Source: JAHEGP01 sp963792875 (lineage in GTDB: Bacteria; Pseudomonadota; Gammaproteobacteria; Pseudomonadales; JAHEGP01). From it: 64,000 bases of DNA. Shown one piece after another: positions 45,032-56,284 of the stretch (position 1 is its first letter; the number at the start of each line of letters is the position of its first letter). The DNA lies in the NCBI GenBank assembly GCA_963792875.1, contig CAWBXV010000005.1:186001-250000 (forward strand), given 5' to 3'. A program made the translations under genes and the position numbers. A model generated the notes under the pieces. The model was not told the origin of the DNA, did not search any database, and was given only the letters and a program-made list of their open reading frames with translations.

Positions 45032-45628
45032 CTACTGCGCTTCCGTGTTGTCGATCTCGGTTTCCTTGATATGCGGCGCGAGCATGGCCACGCTGACGGC
45101 CGATAACGCCAGGGTGAAGCCGATGGCACTGTAGAGTTTGTAGCTCACCCAGAAGGCTTCGCTGGCAGCATACGCCACCACCAGGTTGAGGGCGCCCACG
45201 ACGAAGAAATAGGCGGACCACAGATAGTTGAGCCGCGTCCACACCGGGTAAGGTGCGCTCACCTGGTTGCCCAGCGTGCGGGCCATCAGATTTTTCTCGC
45301 CGATGAACTGGCTGCCCAGAAATACCAGCCCCATCACCCAGTTGAAGATGGTGGGTTTCCACTGGATGAACAGCTCGTTGTGCAGCGCGATGGTCGCACC
45401 GCCGAACGCGAGCACGGCCAGCAGCAGCCACAGCTGGCGCTTTTCCAGCCTGCCGGTGGTCAGCCGGGCGATGACGACCTGCAGCGTGGTGGCGGCCATG
45501 AGCGCCGCGGTCGCGGTATAGATGCCGTCGAATTGATAGTGAATGGACCCCAGGTCGAGCTGGTAACCATCCATTTTGTAGACTACGAAGAACAGGATGA
45601 TGGGGACGAGTTCGGCGAGCTGTTTCAT
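45032..45628 (-). CDS. yciB: Inner-membrane-spanning protein YciB (septation protein A)
   Basis: A 198-residue inner-membrane protein with about five helices. MKQLAELVPIILFFVVYKM and KPTIFNWVMGLVFLGSQF are typical of YciB/IspZ, which takes part in cell envelope synthesis and septation. The ATG at 45628 is chosen; the preceding open frame looks random. The yciI-type gene follows. Confidence 0.92.
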   Translation of the reverse strand: MKQLAELVPIILFFVVYKMDGYQLDLGSIHYQFDGIYTATAALMAATTLQVVIARLTTGRLEKRQLWLLLAVLAFGGATIALHNELFIQWKPTIFNWVMGLVFLGSQFIGEKNLMARTLGNQVSAPYPVWTRLNYLWSAYFFVVGALNLVVAYAASEAFWVSYKLYSAIGFTLALSAVSVAMLAPHIKETEIDNTEAQ

Positions 45629-45687
45629 GTCGGTCTCTGGTTGGTGGCGATAGGTCTGCGAGCGGCGACGCCTGAACGAGTGTCCAG

Positions 45688-45693
45688 TATACT
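45688..45693 (-). promoter_or_regulatory. Candidate -10 box for yciB
   Basis: TATACT on the minus strand, about 60 nt upstream of the yciB ATG. Because the sequence AGTATACT is palindromic it could also serve the plus strand. No good -35 at standard spacing. Confidence 0.3.
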
Positions 45694-45859
45694 GTAACTT
45701 GAGATGGTCATCATAAGGGTTAGCAGTGATTGCCCGAAATTGCCAGCCAGCAGTGCCGGCGGCGCAAGGGCGTCGCGCGGGCGCCGGGGTTGTGGTAGTG
45801 TCGCCGCTGCCAGCGGGCGACCGCACTCATCAACCTCCCGAAGGACCCCGCCGTACCCG

Positions 45860-46684
45860 ATGAAAGCCGACCTGCATTGTCATACCACGGCCTCCGATGG
45901 CCTGCATGCTCCCGCCGAAGTGCTGCGCATGGCCGAGGCGGCCGGCGTGTCGCTGCTGGCGCTGACCGATCACGATACGGTCGCGGGCGTGCTGGCGTTG
46001 CTGGACGACGGCGGCTGCGGTGGCGCTTGCACCCTGGTGCCAGGCATCGAGCTGTCCTGCCAGTGGCGGGGACAGGTGCTGCACGTGCTGGGGCTGTATA
46101 TCGATCCGCGGTCCCCGGTGATCGGGGAGGCCGTGGTCGCCCAGCTGGCGGTGCGCGAACAGCGCGCCCGGCGCATAGGCCAGGCGCTGGGACGGCGCGG
46201 CATCGCCGGCGCCTTCGAGGGCGCGCTCGCCATCGCCGGCGGCGCAGTGCCCTGCCGACCGCACTTTGCCCGCTACCTGGTTGAGCGTGGTCACTGCCGC
46301 GACACCGCGGCGGCGTTTGATCGCTATCTCGGCCGGCGTCACCTCAAGGGCATCGATCGCGGCTGGCCGGAGCTGGATTGCGTGGTGGGCTGGATCGTGG
46401 CCGCCGGCGGCATCGCCGTGCTGGCGCACCCGGACGATTACCGCTTCACCCGCAGCAAGCTGGGCGAGCTGGTGCAGGCGTTCCAGGGCGCCGGTGGTCG
46501 CGCCATGGAGCTGGCGGCGCCCGGGCAGCCCGAGGCGAGCGCCGTCGCGCTGGAGCGGCTGTGCCGCGAATACGGCCTGGCCGCGTCCGTCGGCAGTGAT
46601 TTTCACGGCGTTGGCGCCTGGCGGCAGGTGGGTCGCACGCGGCGCGTTCCGGAGGATCTGACAGCGGTGTGGGAGCTGGTATGA
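45860..46684 (+). CDS. rnm: PHP-domain exonuclease (RNase AM / YciV type)
   Basis: A 274-residue PHP-family phosphoesterase. Metal-binding HCHTTASDG at about residues 6-14, LTDHDT near 40, HPDDY near 193 and GSDFHG near residue 250 are the PHP ligands. YciV/RNase AM removes 5' nucleotides from RNA, and phosphate from 3',5'-bisphosphonucleotides. Other PHP proteins such as TrpH-like hydrolases are similar. ATG 45860 gives MKADLHCH. yciO follows 29 bp later, as in E. coli. Confidence 0.87.
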   Translation: MKADLHCHTTASDGLHAPAEVLRMAEAAGVSLLALTDHDTVAGVLALLDDGGCGGACTLVPGIELSCQWRGQVLHVLGLYIDPRSPVIGEAVVAQLAVREQRARRIGQALGRRGIAGAFEGALAIAGGAVPCRPHFARYLVERGHCRDTAAAFDRYLGRRHLKGIDRGWPELDCVVGWIVAAGGIAVLAHPDDYRFTRSKLGELVQAFQGAGGRAMELAAPGQPEASAVALERLCREYGLAASVGSDFHGVGAWRQVGRTRRVPEDLTAVWELV

Positions 46685-46713
46685 TAGCCGGTGATGGCAA
46701 GAGATAAGCGGCG

Positions 46714-47337
46714 ATGAGCCAGTACTTTCAGATTCACCCGGACAATCCGCAGTCGCGCCTGATCCATCAGGCGGCCGAGATCGTGCGGGGCGGCGGCGTA
46801 TTGGCCTATCCGACCGATTCCACCTATGCCCTGGGCTGCAGCCTGAACAGCAAGGGCGGCGTGGAGCGCATCCGGCGCATCCGCCAGCTCGACGACAAGC
46901 ACAATTTCAGCGTGATGTGCCGGGACCTCTCCGAGATCGCCGCCTACGCGCGGGTCGACAACGCCACCTATCGGTTTCTCAAGGCGCACACGCCCGGGCC
47001 CTATACGTTTATCCTGCAGGCCAGCCACGAGGTACCGCGCCGCATTCTTCACACCAAGCGGCGCGCTGTGGGCATTCGCGTGCCGGACAATCGCATCGCG
47101 CTGGAGTTGCTGGCGGCGCTGTCCGAGCCGCTCATGAGCGTGACGCTGCGGATGCCGGGCGACGAGTATCCCCTGATCGACCCCTGGGAGATCAGGGAGC
47201 TGCTGGAGAACCAGCTCGACCTGGTGATCAATGGCGGGTTCTGCGGCCTCGAGCCCACGACCGTCATCGACCTGGTCGACGGCGCGCCCAGGCTGGTGCG
47301 GCTGGGGCGTGGTGCCGTCGAGGGGCTCGGTGACTGA
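46714..47337 (+). CDS. yciO: YciO-type Sua5/YrdC-family protein
   Basis: A 207-residue protein of the Sua5-YciO-YrdC fold. GGGVLAYPTDSTYALGC near residues 25-42 and KRRAVGIRVPDN near 115-126 belong to the ATP/threonylcarbamoyl binding site. YciO is a paralogue of TsaC; a bona fide role in tRNA t6A synthesis is not demonstrated here. It is followed after 129 bp by scpA. Confidence 0.9.
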   Translation: MSQYFQIHPDNPQSRLIHQAAEIVRGGGVLAYPTDSTYALGCSLNSKGGVERIRRIRQLDDKHNFSVMCRDLSEIAAYARVDNATYRFLKAHTPGPYTFILQASHEVPRRILHTKRRAVGIRVPDNRIALELLAALSEPLMSVTLRMPGDEYPLIDPWEIRELLENQLDLVINGGFCGLEPTTVIDLVDGAPRLVRLGRGAVEGLGD

Positions 47338-47466
47338 GCCGGCGTGGCGGTATCCTGCGCGGCCATGCTCTGCGGCGGACCGCCGGCATCGCGCCTGCGC
47401 TGACGCGGCGGTGGCCGCGGCCCAGCCGGCGTCGCGCCCAATCCAGAGAGGGAGTAAGCAAGAGCC

Positions 47467-48351
47467 ATGAGCGATCCTGCCCAGAACGACGCGGCGGTGC
47501 AGACAGCGCCGCCCCCGCCCGCGGACGGCAGCCGCCTGGCTGCGGCCCGCCAGAGCATGGGGGCGCAGCAGCACGAGATGCCCTTTGCCATCGTGCGGGG
47601 AGAGGCCGTCACCGAACTGCCGAAGGACCTCTACATTCCGCCCGCCGCCCTCGAAGTCTTCATCGCCGCCTTCGAGGGGCCGCTCGACCTGCTGCTGTAT
47701 CTGATCCGGCGCCAGAACATCGATATTCTGGAGATCAACGTCGCGGAGATCACCGCGCAGTATATCGCCTACATCGAGTTGATCGATGCCATGCGCTTTG
47801 AGCTGGCCGCTGAGTACCTGGTGATGGCGGCAATGCTGGCGGAGATCAAGTCGCGCATGCTGCTGCCGCGCAGCAGGGATGCCGAGTCGGAGGACGAGGA
47901 GGACCCCAGGGCCCAGCTGATCCGGCGCCTGCAGGAGTACGAGCGCTTCAAGCAGGCGGCGGAGGACCTGGACGCCCTGCCGCGGCTGGAGCGGGACATC
48001 GCCGTCGCCTGCGCCGAACCGCCCGCCAGCCGGGCGGCCGCGGCGCCTGCGGAGGTCGATCTCAAGGAGATCCTGCTGGCGCTGGCGGAGGTCATGCGCC
48101 GCGCGGAGATGTTCACCAGCCACCAGGTCGAGCGGGAGGTGCTGTCCACGCGAGAGCGCATGTCGATCGTGCTCGACGCCCTCAAGGGGCGGCAGTTCGT
48201 ACCCTTCGTCGCGCTGTTCCACGTGGAGGAGGGGCGGCTGGGGGTCGTGGTCACCTTCCTGGCGATACTCGAGCTGGTCAAGGAGTCACTGGTAGAGCTG
48301 GTGCAGACGGAGACCTGCGGTCCCATTCACGTCAAGGCGAGGGCGTCGTGA
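47467..48351 (+). CDS. scpA: Segregation and condensation protein A
   Basis: A 294-residue kleisin that bridges the SMC-type complex with ScpB. FIAAFEGPLDLLLYLIRRQNIDILEINVAEI around residues 67-97 is the N-terminal kleisin helix that grips SMC; a winged-helix C-terminal part lies about 195-285. The first 50 residues are an Ala/Pro-rich low-conservation extension. Its stop TGA overlaps the scpB GTG start at 48348. Confidence 0.93.
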   Translation: MSDPAQNDAAVQTAPPPPADGSRLAAARQSMGAQQHEMPFAIVRGEAVTELPKDLYIPPAALEVFIAAFEGPLDLLLYLIRRQNIDILEINVAEITAQYIAYIELIDAMRFELAAEYLVMAAMLAEIKSRMLLPRSRDAESEDEEDPRAQLIRRLQEYERFKQAAEDLDALPRLERDIAVACAEPPASRAAAAPAEVDLKEILLALAEVMRRAEMFTSHQVEREVLSTRERMSIVLDALKGRQFVPFVALFHVEEGRLGVVVTFLAILELVKESLVELVQTETCGPIHVKARAS

Positions 48352-49040
48352 GATTCGATTCGGACAAGTTGCAACAGATCATCGAGGGCGCGCTGCTGGC
48401 CTCGGGCAAGCCGCTGAACCTGCTGCGATTGCAGGCCTTGTTCGCGGAGGACTCGCCGGCGCCCGATCGCGACCAGATCCTCGCCGCCATTGCCAGCCTG
48501 CAGCGCGATCTGCAGGGGCGGGGTTGCGAACTGGTGCAGGTCGCCAGCGGCTACCGGCTGCAGGTGCGGGAGGAACTGGCGCCCTGGATCAGCCGCCTGT
48601 GGGAGGAAAAGCCCCAGCGCTACTCCAGGGCTCTGCTGGAGACGCTCGCCCTGGTAGCCTATCGGCAGCCCATCACCCGGGGTGAGATCGAAGACATCCG
48701 CGGGGTGGCGGTCAGCACCAACATCATGCGCACCCTGCTCGAGCGCGACTGGGTGCGGGTGGTCGGCCATCGCGACGTGCCGGGCCGGCCGGCCATGTAT
48801 GCGACTACCCGCGCCTTTCTCGATTACTTCAATCTCAAGAGCCTGGACGAGCTGCCCAATCTGGCCGAGCTGCACGATCTCGACCAGCTCGCGGCGGGTC
48901 TGCCGCTCGGTGACCCCGCCGCCCCGGACGCTGACCAGGCGCCCCCGGCCGAAGCTAGGGGACGGCCCGGGGAGGCCGACGATGCGGGCTCCTGGCGGCA
49001 AGGGCTGCCCGACAACGTCATTCCCCTGCCCACCTCCTGA
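48348..49040 (+). CDS. scpB: Segregation and condensation protein B
   Basis: A 230-residue partner of ScpA with two winged-helix domains. IIEGALLASGKPLNLLRLQAL near the start, and LLETLALVAYRQPITRGEIEDIRGV near residue 92-116, are diagnostic. The last 45 residues (after LPNLAEL) are Pro/Asp-rich and probably disordered. GTG start overlaps scpA by four bases. Confidence 0.93.
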   Translation: MRFDSDKLQQIIEGALLASGKPLNLLRLQALFAEDSPAPDRDQILAAIASLQRDLQGRGCELVQVASGYRLQVREELAPWISRLWEEKPQRYSRALLETLALVAYRQPITRGEIEDIRGVAVSTNIMRTLLERDWVRVVGHRDVPGRPAMYATTRAFLDYFNLKSLDELPNLAELHDLDQLAAGLPLGDPAAPDADQAPPAEARGRPGEADDAGSWRQGLPDNVIPLPTS

Positions 49041-49054
49041 TCGGGTCATTGCCC

Positions 49055-49885
49055 ATGAGTGCCAAATTACACAAAGTGCTGGCCGACGCCGGCCTCGGTT
49101 CGCGCCGCGAGATGGAGCGCTGGATCGAGGATGGCAGAATACAGGTGAACGGCCAGCGGGCGGTGCTGGGCATGCGCGTGGAGGCGGCGGACGCCATCCT
49201 GGTGGACGGCAGGCCGCTGAAGCCCGGGGCCGCGGACAGCGGCCGCCGCCGGGTGCTGATGTATCACAAGCCCGAGGGTGAGATATCGACGCGCCATGAC
49301 CCCGAGGGCCGGCCGACCATCTTCGAGCACCTGCCCGCGCTCCAGGGCGAGCGCTGGGTGGCGATCGGCCGCCTCGACATCAACACCACCGGCCTGCTGC
49401 TGTTCACCAACGACGGCGAACTCGCCAACCGCCTGATGCATCCCTCCGCCCAGATCGAGCGGGAGTACGCCTGCCGCGTGCTGGGTGCGGTCGACGATGC
49501 CATGCTGGAGCGCCTGCAGGAGGGCGTGCTGCTGGAGGACGGCGTGGCGCGCTTCGCGAACGTCCGGGCTCAGGGCGGGCGCGGCGCCAACCGGTGGTAC
49601 TCGGTGACGCTCCGCGAGGGGCGCAACCGGGAAGTGCGCCGCCTGTGGGAGTCGCAGGACGTCAAGGTGAGCCGCCTCAAGCGGGTGCGCTTCGGTCCGG
49701 TGGCGATTCCCAGCATCCTGCGCGCCGGCGACTGGCTGGAGCTGGACAAGCCGGGCGTCGATGAGCTGTGCCGCCTGGTCGATCTCAGACCGCGCCGGGA
49801 GCCTCCCGCATCGGCGCAGCAGCGCGAAAAGCAGCGGCGGCAGCTCGACAAACTGCGCCAGCGCGGGCCCGCCCGGCGCCGCTGA
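49055..49885 (+). CDS. rluB: 23S rRNA pseudouridine synthase B
   Basis: A 276-residue enzyme that forms pseudouridine 2605 in 23S rRNA. N-terminal S4 RNA-binding domain (about 1-60), then the RsuA/RluB catalytic domain with GRLDINTTGLLLFTNDGEL near residue 109, which carries the catalytic Asp. The final 25 residues are very basic (KQRRQLDKLRQRGPARRR), consistent with RluB's tail. ATG 49055 was chosen over an upstream TTG at 49049. Confidence 0.9.
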   Translation: MSAKLHKVLADAGLGSRREMERWIEDGRIQVNGQRAVLGMRVEAADAILVDGRPLKPGAADSGRRRVLMYHKPEGEISTRHDPEGRPTIFEHLPALQGERWVAIGRLDINTTGLLLFTNDGELANRLMHPSAQIEREYACRVLGAVDDAMLERLQEGVLLEDGVARFANVRAQGGRGANRWYSVTLREGRNREVRRLWESQDVKVSRLKRVRFGPVAIPSILRAGDWLELDKPGVDELCRLVDLRPRREPPASAQQREKQRRQLDKLRQRGPARRR

Positions 49886-49902
49886 GGCGAGGCGCCGCTG
49901 CG

Positions 49903-50649
49903 CTACTGCGCGTCCAGCGCCTGCCCGTGCACGCCGCGGCTGTCCGGCCCCATCAGGTACAGATAGGCGGACATGATCTGTGCGGGTTGGGGGTTGTTGC
50001 TCGGGTCCTCGGCCGGGTAGGCCTGGCGCCGCATCGCCGTATCGGTGGCCCCCGGGTTGAGGCTGTTGACCCGGATGTTGGAGATGGCCTCGACTTCGTC
50101 GGCAAGCACCTGCATCAGCCCCTCGATGCCGAATTTCGACACGCAGTAGGGCCCCCAGTAGGCGCGGCCGTGGCGGCCGACGCCCGAGCTGGTGAAGATG
50201 ACCGATGCGTCGTCCGACGCCATCAGCAGGGGCAGCAGCGCCCGCGTCAGCATGAACGGGGCGTTGAGATTGACCTGCAGCACTTCCAGCCACTTTTCCG
50301 GGTCGACGCCGCTGAGCGGGGAGCGCGGCCCGAGGATGCCGGCATTGTGCAGCAGGCCGTCCAGACGGCCGAACTCCTCCTGCAGGCGCAGGGCCATGTC
50401 CTCGTAATCCTTGTAGACCGCGCCACCGAAATGGATCGGGTAGATCGCCGGCAGGGGCCCGCCATGCAGCATGATGGCGTCGTACACCGCTTCCAGCTTC
50501 TGGGTGGTCTTGCCGGCGAGGATGACCGTCGCGCCGTGGGCGGCAAAGGCCAGCGACGCTGCGCGGCCGATGCCGTCACCGGCCCCGGTGACCAGGATGA
50601 CGCGGTCGCGCAGCAGGTCCGGCGCGGGGTGGTAGTTTTCCATGTTCAT
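49903..50649 (-). CDS. yciK: Short-chain dehydrogenase of the YciK family
   Basis: A 248-residue classical SDR. NAD(P) binding in VTGAGDGIGRAASLAFA near residue 21-37; LHNAGILGPRSP near 98; catalytic Ser in FTSSGVGR (about 155) and Tyr/Lys in YCVSKFGIEGL (about 169-179). YciK-type proteins are widely conserved but poorly characterised. ATG 50649 overlaps the mupP stop by four bases. In Pseudomonas the same gene follows mupP. Confidence 0.85.
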   Translation of the reverse strand: MNMENYHPAPDLLRDRVILVTGAGDGIGRAASLAFAAHGATVILAGKTTQKLEAVYDAIMLHGGPLPAIYPIHFGGAVYKDYEDMALRLQEEFGRLDGLLHNAGILGPRSPLSGVDPEKWLEVLQVNLNAPFMLTRALLPLLMASDDASVIFTSSGVGRHGRAYWGPYCVSKFGIEGLMQVLADEVEAISNIRVNSLNPGATDTAMRRQAYPAEDPSNNPQPAQIMSAYLYLMGPDSRGVHGQALDAQ

Positions 50650-51326
50650 GTCGCCAACTCCATCGTGCGTTGAATATGTTGCAGGATCTCGGTCGCCGTT
50701 GCGGCCAGCACGTCCGCCCCCCATCGGTCCGGCGGGTCCGCCGGGTCCACGTAGCCGTAGGTCGCGGCGATGGTGCGGGCGCCGGCGTTGACGCCCGACT
50801 CGATATCCCGGCGGTGGTCGCCCACGTAGATCACCTCGGCCGCGTCGCACTGCAGTTGGGCGCAGGCGCGCCACAGCGGCTCCGGGTGCGGCTTGGTGTG
50901 GGCTACGTCCTCCGGGCACACCGTCACCGCACAGCGCTCGCCGAGGCCCAGGGCCTGCAGGATGGGCAGCGTGTAGCGCCGCGGCTTGTTGGTCACCACG
51001 CCCCAGCGCAGGCCGTTGTCTTCGAGAAATGCCAGGAGCTCGCCCATGCCGGGAAAGAGGGTGGTATGGGTGATCAGGCTGGCCTCGTAGCGGTCGAGCA
51101 GCTCCCGGTGCAGCGGGGCGAACGCGTCGGTCGGCGGCGCGACGGCGAAGCCCAGCTCTACCAGCGCGCGGGCGCCGTGGGAAACCGTCTGGCGGATGCG
51201 CTCGTAGGACAGCTCGGCCAAGCCGCGCTCGCGCAGCATGCCATTGAGCACGTGCTCGAAGTCCGGGGCGGTGTCCAGCAGGGTGCCGTCCAGGTCGAAC
51301 AGCACCGCGCGCAGCGTCGAGGCCAT
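50646..51326 (-). CDS. mupP: HAD phosphatase, MupP/Gph type
   Basis: A 226-residue HAD hydrolase. Motif I is LFDLDGTLLDTAPDF (residues 9-23) with the nucleophile Asp; motif II is VVTNKP near residue 110; the acidic motif IV is YVGDHRRDIE near 170. Its nearest look-alikes are phosphoglycolate phosphatase and Pseudomonas MupP (N-acetylmuramic acid 6-phosphate phosphatase). The ubiG-mupP-yciK order, which I recall from Pseudomonas, favours MupP in cell-wall recycling; Gph remains possible. Start is 3 bp downstream of the ubiG stop. Confidence 0.8.
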   Translation of the reverse strand: MASTLRAVLFDLDGTLLDTAPDFEHVLNGMLRERGLAELSYERIRQTVSHGARALVELGFAVAPPTDAFAPLHRELLDRYEASLITHTTLFPGMGELLAFLEDNGLRWGVVTNKPRRYTLPILQALGLGERCAVTVCPEDVAHTKPHPEPLWRACAQLQCDAAEVIYVGDHRRDIESGVNAGARTIAATYGYVDPADPPDRWGADVLAATATEILQHIQRTMELAT

Positions 51327-51329
51327 CCG

Positions 51330-52043
51330 CTATTCGCCCCTGCTCGCGTGCACCAGATAGTTGACGTCGACGTCGTCCACCAGGCGGTACTCGCGCGTGA
51401 TCGGGTTGTAGGTCATGCCGCTGAGGTGTTTCAGCGTCAGTCCCGCTTGCCGCAGCCAGCCGGCCAGCTCGGACGGGCGGATGAACTTGCCGTAGTCGTG
51501 GGTGCCCTTGGGCAGCAGTCCGAGCATGTGTTCGGCCGCCAGCACGGCGAAGGCCCAGGCTTTCGGGTTGCGGTTGATGGTGGAGAAAAACACGTGACCG
51601 CCGGGTTTGACCAGGCGCGCGGCGGCAGCCACCACCGATGCCGGATCGGGCACGTGTTCGAGCATCTCCAGGCAGGTCACCGTATCGAAGCGGCCGGCGT
51701 GGCCGGCGGCGAATTCCTCGGCCGTGGCGCGCTGGTAGTCGATCGCCAGGCCTCCGCCCTCGGCGTGCAGCCGCGCGGCCTGCAGCGGGCCTGCGCCCAT
51801 GTCGATGCCGGTGACGATGGCGCCGCGCAGCGCCATCGCCTCGCACAGCAGGCCGCCGCCGCAGCCGATGTCCAGCACCGTGCACCCGGCCAGCGGCGCC
51901 CGCACGTCGATGTAGTTGGTGCGCAGCGGGTTGATATCGTGCAGTGACTTGAATTCCCCGTTGCGGTCCCACCAGCTGCGGGAGAGTTCTTCGAATTTGG
52001 CGATCTCGTGCGGATCGACATTGGCTGACGTTGCGGTCGACAT
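51330..52043 (-). CDS. ubiG: Ubiquinone biosynthesis O-methyltransferase
   Basis: A 237-residue SAM-dependent methyltransferase catalysing two O-methylations in ubiquinone synthesis. HEIAKFEELSRSWWDRNGEFKSLHDINPLR at 12-41 is typical, then VLDIGCGGGLLCEAMA (motif I, about 57-72), FDTVTCLEMLEHVPDP and GGHVFFSTINR. ATG 52043 (MSTATSANVD) is the natural start although the frame remains open farther upstream. Confidence 0.93.
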   Translation of the reverse strand: MSTATSANVDPHEIAKFEELSRSWWDRNGEFKSLHDINPLRTNYIDVRAPLAGCTVLDIGCGGGLLCEAMALRGAIVTGIDMGAGPLQAARLHAEGGGLAIDYQRATAEEFAAGHAGRFDTVTCLEMLEHVPDPASVVAAAARLVKPGGHVFFSTINRNPKAWAFAVLAAEHMLGLLPKGTHDYGKFIRPSELAGWLRQAGLTLKHLSGMTYNPITREYRLVDDVDVNYLVHASRGE

Positions 52044-52045
52044 AG

Positions 52046-53386
52046 CTATTGATATCCGGCTGTGTGGATGTTCGAGGCCCAGTGCTGCGCGCGTCGCCGC
52101 AGCGTCTGGTGGTCCAGGGTGCGCAGGCGATACGCTTCGACGCAGGCCTGACCCGCGACCCAGACGTGGCTCACGCGATGCGATACCTGGTTGTACACCA
52201 GGTGGGCCAGGGGATTGTAAACGGGTTGCAGGCGCAAGTCCGAGAGATCGACGGCGATGATATCCGCCCACTTGCCCGCTTCGAGGGAGCCCAGGCAGTG
52301 CTCCAGGCCCAGCGCGCGCGCGCCGTTGATGGTCGCCAGGGCCAGCGCCTCGGCGGCTGGCAGCGCGGTGGCGTCGCCGCTCATCCCCTTGGCCAGCAGC
52401 GCGGCGGTGCGCAGCTCTCCGAACATGTCCAGATCGTTGTTGCTGGCGGCGCCGTCGGTCCCCAGCGCCACGTTGATGCCGGCGCGCTGCAGCGCCGCCA
52501 CCGGGCACATGCCGCTGGCGAGCTTGAGATTCGACTCCGGGCAGTGGATCACGTGGCTGCCGGTCTCGGCCAGGTGCCCGATGTCGTCGCCATCGAGCTG
52601 CGTGGCGTGCACGCACTGCATGCGCGGGTTGAGCAGGCCGATCTCGCGCAGCATGGCGAGCGGCCGCTGCCCGCTGCCGGACAGCGCCTCGTCGACCTCC
52701 TGGGTGCTTTCGTGGACGTGCATCTGCACGTTGGCCTGGAGCTCCTCGGACAGCGTGGCGACCCGCTCCAGCGTCTTTCTGGAGACGGTGTAGGGGGCGT
52801 GGGGTCCGAAGGCGGTGGCGATCAGGGGCTGGTTGCGGTATTCGTCGAACAGCGCCGTGCCCTGACGCAGGTAGTCATCGGGTCCGGAGCCCCACACGGT
52901 GGCGAAATCCAGCACGGGGAAGGCGAGCTGGCAGCGCATGCCCGCTTCCACCGCGACTTTGGCGACGACCTCGGGGAAAAAATACATGTCGCTGAAGCAG
53001 GTGGTGCCGCCGAGCAGCATCTCGGCGATGGCCAGCGCGGCGCCGTCGCGCACGAACTCCGGGCCCACCCAGCGTCGCTCTGCCGGCCAGATGTCCTCCT
53101 GCAGCCAGGCATGCAGCGGCTTGTCATCGGCCATGCCCCGGAACAGGCTCATGGCGGCATGGCCGTGGGCGTTGATCAGCCCGGGCAGCAGCGCGTGTTC
53201 GGGCAGCTCGACGCGGCGCCGCGGTGACAGCTGGGCCGTCGCCTGCGCTTGGCGGAAGATGCCGACGATGCGGCCCTGGTCGATCGCGACGCAATGGTCT
53301 GTCAGCGCTGTGTTCACCGGCGCGATGGGCAGCACCCAGCGCGGGCACAGCAGCGCATCCACAACCTGGTGAGCGGGCGGGGGCAT
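52046..53386 (-). CDS. mtaD: TRZ/ATZ-family amidohydrolase (MtaD-like)
   Basis: A 446-residue metal-dependent amidohydrolase. Metal site HxH is in LINAHGHAAMSLFRG near residue 70; further ligands in MHVHESTQEVD (about 216), HCPESNLKLASG (about 290) and GTDGAASNNDLDMF (about 318). The family includes 5'-methylthioadenosine/S-adenosylhomocysteine deaminase; the position next to ubiG resembles Pseudomonas mtaD. Substrate is inferred. It faces gyrA across a 273-bp divergent spacer. Confidence 0.85.
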   Translation of the reverse strand: MPPPAHQVVDALLCPRWVLPIAPVNTALTDHCVAIDQGRIVGIFRQAQATAQLSPRRRVELPEHALLPGLINAHGHAAMSLFRGMADDKPLHAWLQEDIWPAERRWVGPEFVRDGAALAIAEMLLGGTTCFSDMYFFPEVVAKVAVEAGMRCQLAFPVLDFATVWGSGPDDYLRQGTALFDEYRNQPLIATAFGPHAPYTVSRKTLERVATLSEELQANVQMHVHESTQEVDEALSGSGQRPLAMLREIGLLNPRMQCVHATQLDGDDIGHLAETGSHVIHCPESNLKLASGMCPVAALQRAGINVALGTDGAASNNDLDMFGELRTAALLAKGMSGDATALPAAEALALATINGARALGLEHCLGSLEAGKWADIIAVDLSDLRLQPVYNPLAHLVYNQVSHRVSHVWVAGQACVEAYRLRTLDHQTLRRRAQHWASNIHTAGYQ

Positions 53387-53531
53387 GGTGTCTCCCTGGT
53401 AAGTCTGGTGTCTCTGGGCTCCCGCGCAGTATAGCGCCTCCGGCCGCCATCGGGACAGCGGACCGGTTCCCGCGCGGGGGACTCAAATATCGGACCGGTG
53501 CGCAGATAGTGTCGGAATTGCCGCGCCGCTT

Positions 53532-53540
53532 TGCTATCAT
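53532..53540 (+). promoter_or_regulatory. Candidate extended -10 promoter of gyrA
   Basis: TG-C-TATCAT: an extended -10 (TGn at 53532-53534, TATCAT at 53535-53540) about 120 nt ahead of gyrA. The -35 at standard distance is weak, as expected for an extended -10 type promoter. Confidence 0.4.
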
Positions 53541-53659
53541 TGCGCGCTTCATGGAGACTGCGCGCAGCCAGGTTCCGAGGCCGTGGTGGAACCGCCAGGG
53601 GGCCGCTTGCGCACGAAGCGGATCATCGCAAGAGAGAACACGGGGTATCAACGCCTGCT

Positions 53660-56233
<2,574 letters not shown>

Positions 56234-56284
56234 GCGACGTTTCAGCCCACTTGCAAGCAAGCAGTAGTCATAGTCGAGGTTTCG

